From Cryptomeria japonica (lineage: Eukaryota > Streptophyta > Pinopsida > Cupressales > Cupressaceae), in assembly GCF_030272615.1 (NCBI RefSeq), contig NC_081412.1, positions 698,656,656-698,720,655 of the forward strand: a stretch of DNA of 64,000 bases, written 5' to 3'. Below the pieces are notes generated by a model that worked only from the letters and a program-made list of their open reading frames with translations, was not told the DNA's origin and did not search any database. Each line of letters begins with the position of its first letter. Position 1 is the first letter of the stretch. Shown piece by piece: positions 37,030 through 48,921 of this stretch. A program made the translations under genes and the position numbers.

Positions 37030-40000
37030 GACTGCTCTACACGTTGAAAGGAAGAATTTAGGGGTAGTTAATAGTGGCTGCTCAAATCACATAACGGAAG
37101 ACAAGAAAAAGTTTATCAAGCTTGATAATAGGAATGGTGGTTCTGTCCATTTTGGTGACAACTTCTCCATCAAGATCAAAGGTCGTGGTACATTGAATAT
37201 TGATGGCAAGCTTAAGGCTCATGATTCGTACAACATGGAAAGATTGAAACATAATCTACTGAGTGTAAGTCTTTTTTGTGACAAAGAGTACAAGTTCACG
37301 TTTGACTCTACCGGTTGTCAAATAAGAAAGCAAAGTACTAGTCAGGTTGTGGTAGAAGGAAAGAGAATAGATGGTGATGTCTACAATCTGAAGGAATGCT
37401 ATGAGTCCCAATGCATAATGGGACAAGTTGATGAAAGTTTATTGTGGCACCGAAGATAAGGTCATTTAAACTTTGACAATCTAGTGAAAATAAGCAAGAA
37501 CCGATATGTAAGAAACATTCCAAAAATAACAAAACCAGCAAGTAATTTTTGTGATGAATGTATCAAAGGCAAGAAAATCAAAGTAAGATGCAAAACAAAA
37601 GAGTACAATACCTCAAGACCCCTAGAATTAGTGCATACAGACTTGTGTGGGTCATTAAGGACAAGGGCTCTGACCAGTGAGAGATACTTCATGTTGTTCA
37701 TTGATGACTACTCAAGGATGACTTGGGTGACATTTTTGCATGAAAAATCATAGGCATTTGAAAGATTAAAGATTTTTATAAAAATGGTTGAAAATGACAA
37801 TGGACACCAATTAAAGTGTTTAAGATCTGATCGGGGTGGAGAATACTCTTCAAGTGACTTTATTGACTAATGTGAGAAACATGGAATCTGGAGACATTAT
37901 TCAGTAGCAAGAACACCACAACAGAATGGTGTAGCAAAAAGGAAGAATAGAACAGTAAAGGAAATGGATAGAACAATGTTGAATGAGGCTAGCATACCGG
38001 ATACATACTGGAAGGAAGCAATCCATACTGTTGTCTATACATTAAACTGGGTACAGCTAAGAGTAAACAATAAAATGACTCCCTATGAGCTATGGTACAA
38101 CCGGAAACCATCACTCAAGCATTTTAGGGTATTTGGAAGTAAGTGTTTCATCAAGAGAGATGCAGATGAATTAGGAAGTTTTGATTCCAGAAGTGATGAA
38201 GGAATATTCTTAGGTTACTCAACCATAAGCAAAGCCTACAAATGCTACAACAAGAACTTGATAAAAATGGTTGATAGTATAAATGCAAGAATAGATGAAG
38301 ACCTACATATGAAAGAATTTGCACTGGCACCCTATATTGATGTTTCAGATGATGAGCATGAAGATCAATTTGAAAATGGACCAGTAGAGGAAGCACCAAG
38401 CAATAACTCCAACCGGTATGTGCAAAAGAACCATCCGGAAGAACAGATCATAGGAGATAAAAATGAAGGTGTGAAAACCAGAAGAAGACTATCCCGGAAT
38501 GATGAGCAGGTAAATTTTTGCCTCATGACAGAACTTGAACCCAAAACTTTTGATGAAGCTAGCAAAAGTGAGAAATAGGTACATGCCATGGATGAAGAGT
38601 TGACACAAATTGAGAAGAATCAAACATGGGAACTTGTTCCAAGACCGGAAGACAAGAATGTCATAGGTACCAAGTGGGTCTATTAGAATAAGATGAATGA
38701 AGAAGGCAAGATAATCCGACATAAAGCAAGGTTATTTTGCAAAGGGTATGCTCCAGTGGAAGGTATTGACTTCAAAGAAACCTTTGCACTAATTGCTAGG
38801 TTAGAGGCAATAAGAATGTTTTTAGCTTTCTTTGCCTATAAACGTTACAAAGTCTACAAATGGATGTCAAATCTACCTTTTTGAATGATAACCTTGAAGA
38901 AGAGGTATATATGGAACAACCAGAGGGTTATCTTTTACATGATGATGAGATTTTTGTATGTCGATTGAAGAAAGCCTTGTATGGTTTAAAGAAGGCTCCT
39001 AGAGCATGGTATTCCCGATTGGATAAATACTTGAAGGAGCAAGGCTTGCACAAAGGAAATGAAGACAATAATTCGTATGCCAAGGTAAATGGAGATCGCA
39101 TGATTATAGTGGTTGTATATGTGCATAACATTATCTTTGGTGGAGACAAGGACATCATGTGCAATAAATTTGCAGATCAGATGAAGACATAATTTGAGAT
39201 GTCCATGCTAGGAGAGTTGTCCTAATTTCTTGGTTTGTAGATCTCATAGTAGGAGAAAGGAATTTTCATCTCCCAAACCAAGTATGCGAAAGACATGTTG
39301 AAGAAATTTCAAATCGAGGACAAAAAACTGGTAAGTACTCCCATGATTACCAATTGTAAGTTGAGCAAACTAGACGAGTCATCGGAAGTTGAGAAAACAC
39401 TATATAGGTCAATGATTGGTAGTCTGTTATATTTAACAACATCTAGACTGGATATTGTACAAGTTGTTTGCATGGTAGCAAGATTCCAAGTTGTTCCTAA
39501 ATAGTCTCACCTAAATGCAGTCAGAAGGATCTTCAGGTATCTGCAAGGAACTATCAGTTATGGCTCGTGGTATCCAAAGAAAGGAGACTTCTCTTTGTAG
39601 GCTTATATTGATGCAGATTGGGCAGGAAGTATTGATGGCCGAAAAAGGACAAGTGGAGGTGCTTTCTACTTAGGAGACTGGTTAGTATCATGGCACACCA
39701 AGAAACAAGACTCGGTGTCATTATCTACTGTTGAGGCTAAATATATAGCTTCTACTACATGTTGCTCACAAGTGCTATGGATGAAGCAAACATTGAAGGA
39801 CATACAGGTGGAGATACTGGATCGTATTCCAATCTGGTGTGATAACTCAAGTGTGATCAACATCTCCAAGAATCCAGTAATGCACTCGAGAACAAAACAC
39901 ATTGCAATCAAGTATCACTTCTTGAGGGTGAAGGTAGCTGACAAGGAGGTCATTGTTGAAAATGTTCCCACTAGTGAGCAAATTTTTGACATATTTACCA

Positions 40001-40074
40001 AGCCACTTCCTTTGGGCCTATTTGAGTACTTGAGACAAAAGATGGGAGTTTTCCCACCATCTGGCAGCACTTAA
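37030..40074 (+). pseudogene. copia pol, catalytically dead
   Basis: Protease starts near 37060 but its active-site Asp is Asn (VVNSGCSNHITED). Pre-integrase and integrase follow: HHCC region to about 37560, core with HTDLCG and LRSDRGGEY, but the catalytic Glu is Lys (NGVAKRKNR, about 37930). Integrase C-terminal part is at 37964-38570. Reverse transcriptase runs from 38580 to 39250 (LKKALYGLKKAPRAWYSRLD); the YVDD box reads YVHN (about 39115). RNase H covers 39500-40074 (YIDADWAGSIDGRKRTSGGA, LSTVEAKYIA, DIFTKPLPLGLFEYL). In-frame stops lie near 37457, 37751, 37868, 38576, 38683 and 39190. Confidence 0.93.
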
Positions 40075-40280
40075 GTGAAAAGGAGGATGTATGATTCAGG
40101 GGGAGTCAACCATTGTTACTATCTTATAACTCTTGAATCATGAAGCATGGACATAGGGGGAGATTGTGTCCTAACTGGGTGTAGTCAAGGGAGAGATTAT
40201 TGGTGTTAAACTAAGGTTCCCTTTGCCATTACTGTCAAAGGGGGAGAGAAACCAAAAAAAAAACAATGTTGACATTCATG

Positions 40281-40294
40281 CCAAAGGGGGAGAT
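40281..40294 (+). other. copia polypurine tract
   Basis: CCAAAGGGGGAGAT lies immediately before the 3' LTR start TGTTGGCATT. Similar AAGGGGGAGA words occur upstream near 40157 and 40236. Confidence 0.85.
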
Positions 40295-42043
40295 TGTTGG
40301 CATTGAGTTGTCATTGATGTCAACCGATATTGTAGGCTTACAGTAGAGATATGTCACTTGGTAAGAAGAAGATTGAACCGTGATAAGGAAGATTAACATG
40401 AAGACTTGTCACCCGGTATGGTAGAAGACAAGTAGGTATTGAGACTGTTAGTAACATCACCGGTAAGAGGTGATATGAAGTTGTGTGTTGGCACAAGAAG
40501 TTGTAGCTGGTAGAAAGGTTGGTTGTTTTGCTTGTGATAATGTTTGTGATAAAGAGGCAGAGTGCCAAAGAGATCACAAACCATTGGAGGTGAAGATGTG
40601 CTACCAGTGTAGTGTGCACTACCGGTTAGCAGAAAGAGAAGGTCTCATCGATAAGGGCTTGTGTCAGTATGAGTTTGTTGAATGTTCAAAGTTTAAACTG
40701 ACCTTGTTTCAGTGAGTTGAGTATATGCCAATGTGATGCCATGTGGAGCCGAGGTGGCAAGCATGCAGAGGTCGGTGAAGTTTTCATCGACATGGTTATT
40801 GGAGCAATTATTTGACATTAATGAAACAACCACAAATCACAGGTCGATAACATATTGATGCAGCTCGAGGAAGAATGAATGACAAAGAAAGATCAGGGAG
40901 TTGTTGGTGCCTAGATCAAAGCAAGTAAATTGGATTGCAAGAGGACCTCGAGAAGGAAACAACTGGGTCATAAATGAGTCGACAGATTTCAAGGCAGAAA
41001 ATCTTGTTCGGGATTGCTATTTTTGGCAAATATACTTTGGACAGTTGGAAAACGTGTGATGGATTATTCCTCCAATGTAGGTGTGAGATCCAAGGTAGAT
41101 TGAACTAGATTGGATGCAAATTTGGTTTGTAGAAGAAAACCCTAGCCACCCTCTATTTGAACTGGTTTTTGGCGGGAAAGCTTCAGTTTAAATATGGCAA
41201 CCCAAGACCGATAGTGTTGTTGGTGAAGAGTGAATGTGAGTGTGAAATTTCTACTTGAGAGCCGAAGAAATAAAAACTTGAAGTGTTTATGAGTGAAGAC
41301 TATACCGATAAGGAGAAGCAGGGTAAACCGGTGTAAGGAACAAACCGACAGAGTTAGCATAGGATGCAAAGGTGAAAATATGAAGGAAGCAACATCTGAT
41401 AGAGTTTGATCAAGTGTGATTGGATTTCAGCAGAACAGAGGGAGAGAAGATTAAGCAGAGTTAGAATCAATAGAAAGGCTAAGTTGCAGTGTGGATTGAG
41501 TTGATACAAACCAGTAAGTTAGAAACCGGTAGTGCAAAACTTTGAAGGGTTGCAAAACTTCATTTGCAGAAAGGATTTCATTTGTATAACTGATTTTTAA
41601 TATTGTTTTCACTAAGTAGGTTCTTAGTGCAGGGGTTGTAGCTCCTTTAGGTTGTAGCCTATAAATAGTGCAGGGGTTGGTGCTCATAAATCAAGGGTTG
41701 GTGCTCATAAATCAGGGGTTAGTGCTCCTTGGGTTGGTGCCCTAAAATTGTAATCAGAGCTTTTACATTATGAGGCTAGATTGGAGCAAAAGATCTCTAG
41801 CAACTATTTTCACCAAGGTTTTTCCCACATTGGGTTTTCCTCGTATATCTAGTGTTGTGTGATGCATTCTTTTGTATGAGTTATGTTGATGTTATAGAAA
41901 ATCCTATCACACACTTAGTCTGCACTATTTGGGCTACTGGATAGCACTCAAATTGTTTTATCTACTATAGGTATATCTTTGTTGAAGTAAAAGTGTTTAA
42001 ATCATTGATTCACCCCCTTGTCAGTCATCCATTGTGTCCAACA
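40295..42043 (+). repeat. copia 3' LTR
   Basis: Partner of 33485-35175, ending TGTCCAACA. It contains the same TATAAATAG-type stretch near the centre of the downstream half and an extra 21-base tandem repeat. Confidence 0.94.
41671..41727 (+). repeat. 21-base tandem repeat in the copia 3' LTR
   Basis: Units starting CAGGGGTTGGTGCTCATAAA at 41671 and 41692, with a partial third unit at 41713. The 5' LTR has the single-copy state, so the expansion happened after insertion. Confidence 0.85.
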
Positions 42044-42054
42044 AAGACATTCGG

Positions 42055-45000
42055 GGTTAATGAAAAAGTGAGCCTCTCGCTTTGCTGGGGTTAGAGGGAA
42101 ACCAATGCGGTCTATCTCTGCCTGAGAAATCCAAGATGAATCTTCAACTAGTCTTCCCTTCCACTTCACAAGATATTATTTGTATTGACTTTTCCGAGTA
42201 CTACACCCAATCGTACTATCCAAAATCTCTTCAATCTGATTTGGTTCTTTCCGGGGTAATTGTCTCTCAAGGTCTGCAACACTGTCCTCACTGAATTCTA
42301 GTTCATGGTACTCATGAAGATCTGCAATGTTGAATATAGGTGAAATACTTAGACTATCTGGTAGCTCTACTTCATATGAATTTCCAGAATTGAACTTCCT
42401 CAAGATCTTACAGGGTCCAAACTTCTTCGTCTGCAACTTATTATAAGTTCCAACCAGGAATCTCTCTTTTCTCAAGTATACCATCACTTCATCGCCAACT
42501 TCAATTTTCTTATGTCTCCTCTTCTCATCTACCTTCTCCTTATATTTGCTATTCATGTCTTCCAAATGTTGTTTAACCTGAATATGCAATGTTGCCATGT
42601 GATCTGCAAAATCTTCTGCTTTTGAACTCTTCCGGGTCTTCACTGCTAACGTCTCTCAATTCTGCTATTCCTGTAGGATGCACTCCGGTAACAATCTCAA
42701 AAGGTGTTTTTCTGGCACTTCTATTCATTGAATTGTTATAGACAAACTCTGCTTGTGCAAGGATCAAATCCCAACTTCCGATTTTATCTCCCACTAAACA
42801 TCTCAACAAGTTTCCCAAACTCTGGTTAACTACTTATGTATGTCCATCAGTCTATGGATGAAAAGTAGAACTGAAATTCAAATCTATCTTCATCTTCTTC
42901 CAAAGTGTTCTCCAAAAATAGCCAACAAACTTAGTATCTCTATCTGAAACTATGCTCTTAGGTAATCCATGCAATCTTACCACTTCCTTGAAAAATATGT
43001 CTGCTACATGCAATGCATCTAATGTCTTCTTATAAGGTATGAAATGAGCCATCTTTGAAAATCTATCCACTACCACAAATATAGAATCATTTCCTCTTGG
43101 TGTCTTAGGCAATCCAAGTACAAAATCCATGCTTATATCCTCCCAAGGTCTTACCGGTACTATAAAAGGTTTATACAATCCCACATTCTGACTACTACCT
43201 TTTGCAACTTGACAAAGTCTACAACTATGCAAATATCTCTTAACATCCTTATGAATCTGGGGCCAAAATTAGTGCTCACTCACCAATGCAACTGTTTTAT
43301 CAATGCCAAAATGTCCAGGTAAACCTCCACTATGTTTCTCTTTTACTAGGTTCTCTCTCATGGAACTCTTAGATATGCATAATTGAACTCCCTTGAATAA
43401 CATCCCATCCTGAATGAAATAATCCAACCATTTGCTTCTATCAACCATAACTGATTCTCTACATGCTTTCCAAGGTTCTACAAAATCTGGGTCTTCATCA
43501 TACAAGGTCTTCAAATCTTCAAAACCTAATATGGTCACTCTCATCTTTGTCAGCAAACTCCTTCTCCTACTCAATGCATCAACAACTTTGTTAGATTTCC
43601 CACTTCTATGCTTTAACACAAAGGGTAACTCTGCAAGAATTCTACCCATCTCATATGTCTCTGATTCAACTTACTCTAACTATTCAAATACTGCAAATCT
43701 TGATGATCTATACACAATACAAACTCCTTAGGCAACAACTAATGTCTCCATTTCTTCAAGGCTTGAACTATGCCATAAAATAACTGATCATATACTGGAT
43801 ATCTCTTCCAGGAATCATTCAATTTCTCACTGAAATATGCTACTGCTCTCCCATCTTGACTCAAAACTGTTCCTATTGTTGTTCCACTTGCATCACAATC
43901 CACTTGAAATGTCTTATTGAAATCCGACAAAGCCAACATAGGCTGCTCAGTCATTTTCTGCTTCAACAATTCAAAACTTTTGTTTGCTCTGGTGGTCCAC
44001 TTGAATTCCTTCCAATCTCCTCTCATGGTCTCAGTCATAGGGTTACAAATTAAACTAAAAATTTTGTTGGGCTTCCAGTAAAAACTAGCCAATCCATGAA
44101 ATGATCTTACCTCTCCAATGCTTTCCAGTGTAGGCCACTCAACAATGGCTTTCACTTTCTCAGGTTCCATCTTCAAACTATCCTCAGATATTACAAAGCC
44201 CAAATATATGAACTCATCCTTCATGAAAGTACACTTCTTGATATTGATCCACAACTTTTCTTCTCTCAACCTCTACAAAACTTGTCTTCACTCCAACAAA
44301 TGCTCCTCTTTTGTTGTACTAAAAATCAAAATGTCATCCAAATACACAATAATGAACTTACCCAAGAATTTCTTCAAGACCTCATTCATCGGCCTCTTGA
44401 AAGCACTTGGTGCATTAGTCAATCCAAAAGGCATCACCAACCATTCATATAGTCCTTCATTTGTCTTAAATGTTGTCTTCCACTCATCACCTTCTTTGAT
44501 CCTGATATGATGATATCCACTCTTCAAATCTATCTTTGTAAAGTATTTTTCTCCACTAAAACAGTCCATTATGCCATCCATCCTAGGCAAAGGAAACTGG
44601 TATTTCACTGTGATCTTGTTTATTGCTCTTGAATCAATACACATCCTCCATTCTCCATTCTTCTTAGGTGCTAATACTGCTAGTATTGCACAAGGGCTCA
44701 GACTCTCCCTGATCAAACCTTTCTTCAACAACTCTTGCACTTGTCTATTCAGTTCTTCATTCTCTGTCGATGTCAACCGATGTGCACCTTTGTTAGGAAA
44801 ACTAGCTCCGAGAACCAAGTCCATGCAATGAATAATACTTCTAACAAGTGGTAATCCATCAGGTACATTGTTTGAAATGATGTCCTCATATTCTATCAAC
44901 AAATCTCTTATCTCTTATGGGTGTTCTCCTTTCGGTTCCGGTATCTCAATCTTCTTAGGAATTAAGGAAAAACACACATTCTCATGTCTTAGTCCATCCA

Positions 45001-45550
45001 TGAATTTCCTTCCATCTACTAAATAGATTCTAGCATCTGTACAGACTTCATTATTCAAAGGTTCCTCCAAGGGCAACAAGGTTTTCTTCATCCCATTGGC
45101 CATAATAGTGTATGTATTCTTCCTCCCATCATGTATTGCCTATCTATCAAACTGCCAAGGTCTTTCTAACAAAAGATGACAAATATCCATAGGCATAATA
45201 TCACACAAAACTTCATCATGATAATTCCCAATTTTCAATTTTACTAAACATTGTTCACTTACTAACAACTTATGTTCATCCTAAATCCATGCTATCTAAT
45301 AAGGCTTAGGGTGTTTCAATTTCTAAAATTTCAACTTATTCACCATGTCTTCTGTAACAAGATTATCTGAACTACCACTATCAATAACAACTTTACAACA
45401 CTTACTGGATACCTTGCATCTAGTCTTGAACAAGTTCTTCCTCTGCAAGGGTTCTTCATCTCCTTCGATATAACACAAAGCTCTCCTCATCATCGACAGT
45501 TCTCCATATTCTAGTTTATTGTCTGATCCAATGAGGTTCTCTTCCACCAC
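42055..45550 (-). pseudogene. chromovirus pol with chromodomain
   Basis: Protease (45550-45323) has VVIDSGSSDNLV. Reverse transcriptase (44902-44270) has LVMPFGLTNAPSAF and an intact YLDDILIF. RNase H (44269-43739) includes WPTLESIGEVRSFHGLASFY and VDCDASGTTIGTVLSQDGRA. Integrase (43649-42180) has a CRLCQ finger, SMDFVLGLP and IVSDRDTKF, but the catalytic Glu position is a stop (TDGHT*VVNQ, about 42833). Its C-terminus ([20 protein letters not shown]) leads to a chromodomain, [10 protein letters not shown]...QYK, then a stop, then YLVKWKGRLVEDSSWISQAE. Chromodomains direct chromovirus integrase to marked chromatin. Further stops and frameshifts are scattered. Confidence 0.92.
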
Positions 45551-45619
45551 TGTTTCTCTTTCGGTAGCCTTTGTCTTCTTACATTCAAATACACGGTGTC
45601 CTTCTCCTCCACACTTAAA

Positions 45620-46590
45620 GAAGGTTCCTTTAAATGTCCTCTTGTCTTGTCTTCCAAAGTTCTCATTCCGGTAACCATCTGGTTCTCTCCTCCGGTAGGA
45701 AGTTCTATCATCCTTCCGGTATGAATTACCTTCCTTTCTCAGATCCTTTTCCTTGTTCTGATCTGTTATGATCCTCTTCCTCCTTGAAATCTTCCTTCGG
45801 TAAACCTTCCACCTCTACCTCTCTGTCTCTGCTCATGTCTTTTGTTCAATTTCTCTTCAGCCTTTATTGCATACTGGTAAGCCTCTTCAACACTCTCCAA
45901 TTTGATCATATTGAGTTCATCTTGTATAGACATCCACAATCCATTCAAATATCTTGAAATCTGTTCAACTTCATCATCAACATGTCTAGATCTGATGTGC
46001 AACTTGTAAAATGCTTCAGTGTACTCCTTCACACTAGATTCCTTTTGTCTCAAATTCTAGAACTTCCGAAATAAATCCACTTTATAATTCACCGGGACAA
46101 ACTTTGATTTTAACTTAGCAATCATCTTATCACATGTCTTAATCTTTTCTTTACCTCTTCTCTATCTATCAACTTGCAAATGCTCCCACCAAAGAGATGC
46201 ATGACCTTTCAACCAGGTACAGACATACTTGACCTTCCTCTCTTTTGCAGTGTTTTCAAAATCAAAATACTTCTCCATCTTTGAGATCCAATCCATCAAT
46301 TTATCTGAATCTAACTTCCCATCATATTCTGGTGGGGTAAAATAAGGTTTAGTGTTAGCCCTACTCAAAACCCTTAAAAACCTTTCCTCCTCCGGATCAA
46401 CTGCCGGTAGGTTCACTTGTTCTGTCGGGGCTTCTTCTCCTTCATATTCACTCACATCCTCAATATGTCAGCCTCTTCTCTGGGTTGTCTCCAGGGCTTC
46501 TAACTAGGTTGTTGTTCCTCGCAACATCTCCATCATAGCAGGGTCTACATTCCCACGTGCTCCACCATTCCTAGTTCCTCTTTGCGCCAT
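45620..46590 (-). pseudogene. chromovirus gag
   Basis: The start is ATG at 46590 (MAQRGTRNGGARGNVDPAMM), with stops near 46503 and 46470. The retrotransposon gag domain follows: FTPPEYDGKLDSDKLMDWIS, KVKYVCTWLKGHASLWWEHL, then after a break VKEYTEAFYKLHIRSRHVDD. A basic RGRGGRFTEGRFQGGRG stretch ends near 45766. A zinc-knuckle remnant FFKCGGEGHRVFEC lies near 45600, with its first Cys replaced by Phe. Confidence 0.88.
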
Positions 46591-46685
46591 TGATACACGA
46601 TAGTCCTCTGCAATTGCAGGTTGGATTTGCAATCCACCACCCTACAACAAAAATTTAGGACACGCAACCTCCAGAACAAAACTTC

Positions 46686-46697
46686 GCTCTGATACCA
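46686..46697 (-). other. chromovirus primer-binding site
   Basis: TGGTATCAGAGC on the minus strand, two bases inside the 5' LTR boundary, complementary to initiator methionine tRNA. Confidence 0.9.
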
Positions 46698-46699
46698 CT

Positions 46700-47492
46700 T
46701 GAAGTAGTCACTGGTGAGGAGGGACCTCAAGGAGATTAGTCCAAACCAGTCAGCAAGAGTAAACACAATGGAAACACACATATATGATGGAGGCAATGCA
46801 AAATAGATAGTTTTTATTGCATGAAATTTGATTACATCCAGTCGGTAACAACTGGGTTACAACATACCAGCACAAAGGCCTGGTAGAATACGTCACACTG
46901 GGACCTTGAATCGAAAGATCTATCTTCTAGGCACAGTCTATCTCTCTAATACTTCTTAATTCTCCAATTGATTACATTCTAAATCATGATTACAAATATA
47001 TATATATCGATCCAAAGGATCCAGTCAACCTAAAAAGGAACAAAACCCGAAGAACAAGACCTAATGTGCAAAATGAACAAGGTCGGCCTCCACCAAGAGA
47101 TTCCTCTAGAAAATCCAAAGGATGAAACATAGAAGGTCGGCCACATGCCAATAAACATCAATATCAACGTACAAGGCTCCGCAAGCTTTAGAGTGGGTTC
47201 CGGTAGATCACCAAAATAGGTCTCAGGCAACCGGTAACAAAGGAACAACCGGGAACAAGAAACTGTCATGGAAACGAGTGGCGATATCTTGTCAGAAAGT
47301 GATCCAAATGAGATGTAGTTTGAAAGAAAGAAAGATGATGAAGTCTTCAAGTAGAATCCAACTCCACAGGATCTGGTGAGCCAAAACCGAGACAAATAGA
47401 AAGGAAAACTGAAATTGCAAATTGAAAACAAAATAGAAAAGAAAATGTTTTTGGTTGATGAAAGATTGTTGTGAACCGGGGATGCAACTGCA
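46700..47492 (-). repeat. chromovirus 5' LTR
   Basis: Partner of 32709-33478. On + it runs from TGAAGTAGTCACTGG to GATGCAACTGCA. The boundary next to the primer-binding site is certain; the outer end is within a few bases. Confidence 0.9.
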
Positions 47493-47786
47493 TCAAAAAT
47501 TCATGTAAGGGCATCGGGAGATAGCTATAAACAAGTCCTGCAGATACATTCGAGTTAGGAACAACCATGCATTTATAAATCAGAGCATAAAATATATTCC
47601 TTGATAGTCTTAAGAGTATATATAGTTCAGCCCCATATTATGTTCCAAGGTCTTTTTAAAGTATTCTGTAAGAGTCTATTACTGCAAAAAGAGATTAAGT
47701 TCCTCAGAAGACAATCTTAGATTATCGAGCCACTTCCTATTACTATATTGAAAAGAAACTATCGTATCCCTATCAAAGAATCTTAG

Positions 47787-48517
47787 CTAGTCATCTTCCA
47801 TGTCCGATAGGTCCACGACATCATTTGTAGCCAAATGTGGGCTCATCTTCCCAGTTTGACTTGGTTCTGCTCGGCTACATGAGGCCCCCATATCATTTTT
47901 ATTCTTTCCTTTCACCCACGCGGATTTGATTATAACCGGTGGAAGAACTTGAATTTTATCCAAAGGGATATCATATGTGGGTGCAGGGGTTTCAAACTCT
48001 TCTTCCTTAAGATAGTCAACCACCAATTAAGATAAGGGGCCTCTTTAATGTGATGCCATTTTAGTAGGAAATCCGTATTTCGGCGGATGATGGGCATTCG
48101 TTCATTGAACTTGGCATCTTCCCGCACCATTAAAACTGGCCTTCTAGGAATATTGTCATCCTTATTATCATAATCCTCTGGAAAAGGGATCACAAGCCTT
48201 TCATCTATGCTACCAATAACAATCTTAAAGAGACCTGAAAATTCCTCCTTACAAAGCATTAACCCAAGGAGAATTACCTCACTTTTACAAGTGCCTTCTC
48301 ACAACAAGATGGTAGAGAATTCCACAAGGATGTTGCAATTTAACCTGTAGTAAAATTCTCATTTGAAGTCCTCTTCCCCCATAATTTCTTGAATTGCCTT
48401 GAGGGTAAAGTCGTCAACGTCATTGAGGACCCTATATCATCTATCTACCTTAATTTCCTCATAGAATGCCATGAGCCTATTATCGCTAGAAGATAGCAGT
48501 TTAATATTTGACTCCAT
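47787..48517 (-). pseudogene. unrecognised ORF remnant (MESNIKLL...)
   Basis: From ATG at 48517 the frame reads MESNIKLLSSSDNRLMAFYE, DVDDFTLKAIQEIMGEEDF, then EFSGLFKIVIGSIDERLVIP, RRPVLMVREDAKFNERMPII and RRNTDFLLKWHHIKEAPYLN. It has three in-frame stops and one frameshift near 48020. The last part (VVDYLKEEEFETPAPTYDIP) ends in an acidic tail, DVVDLSDMEDD. About 240 residues remain, mixed alpha/beta in appearance, with no transmembrane helix or metal motif. I do not recognise the family. It lies between two Ty3 elements on the same strand as both. It may be a retrotransposon accessory ORF or a host pseudogene. Confidence 0.5.
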
Positions 48518-48847
48518 GGCTGGTGTTCTTAGCACAAAAACTAAAGCATACCTTGGAAAACTAATTCCTACATTCTAATGTATATAGAGATAAAGTACGA
48601 GTACTTATCACAAAGATCCATCAATGCTCATGATTGTTCGTAAGGTGGCTCCTTCATTATTACTCCTAGGCCAAAGTCATTTCAAGTGCTCATTCATTAT
48701 TATCCCTCTATCCTTTGAAGTGATTATTATCAATCTATCCTGCAAAAAGATAATTCCAAGGATAGCCTTAAGACTTTGTTTGGATACTGACCTTAGATTA
48801 TTGTTTAATTCAGTATAAAAAGAGACATTATATATGTTTAAGTGAAT

Positions 48848-48897
48848 ACACACACACACACACACACACACATGTGTGTGTGTGTGTGTGTGTGTGT
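48848..48897. repeat. (AC)n-(TG)n perfect palindrome
   Basis: Twelve to thirteen AC units run directly into the same number of TG units, giving a 25-base-arm inverted repeat with no spacer. It lies 24 bases outside the LTR at 48922. Confidence 0.95.
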
Positions 48898-48921
48898 ACA
48901 TACATATACACATATACATAT

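Larger units (their letters stand above)
33485..42043 (+). mobile_element. complete Ty1/copia retrotransposon (8.6 kb) on plus
   Basis: LTRs at 33485-35175 and 40295-42043 both begin TGTTGGCATTGAGTTGTC. The flanks TAGAC (33480-33484) and AAGAC (42044-42048) are a near-perfect 5-base target duplication. A primer-binding site follows the 5' LTR and a purine tract precedes the 3' LTR. Gag and pol between them carry many stops and lack key catalytic residues. It is inserted in the chromovirus and is therefore younger than it. Confidence 0.96.
32709..47492 (-). mobile_element. chromodomain Ty3 retrotransposon on minus, split by a copia insertion
   Basis: LTRs at 32709-33478 and 46700-47492 flank gag and pol on the minus strand. 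Pol has the Ty3 order (protease, reverse transcriptase, RNase H, integrase), and the integrase ends in a chromodomain, which places it among the chromoviruses. A complete copia element (33485-42043) sits in the internal region only a few bases from the 3' LTR. The element without the insertion is about 6.2 kb. A clean target duplication was not found. Confidence 0.92.

Noticed and set aside
40338-40715. ORFs on both strands inside the copia 3' LTR, with counterparts in the 5' LTR
   Set aside because: They are in non-coding LTR sequence, are not conserved in frame between the two LTRs, and match no family.
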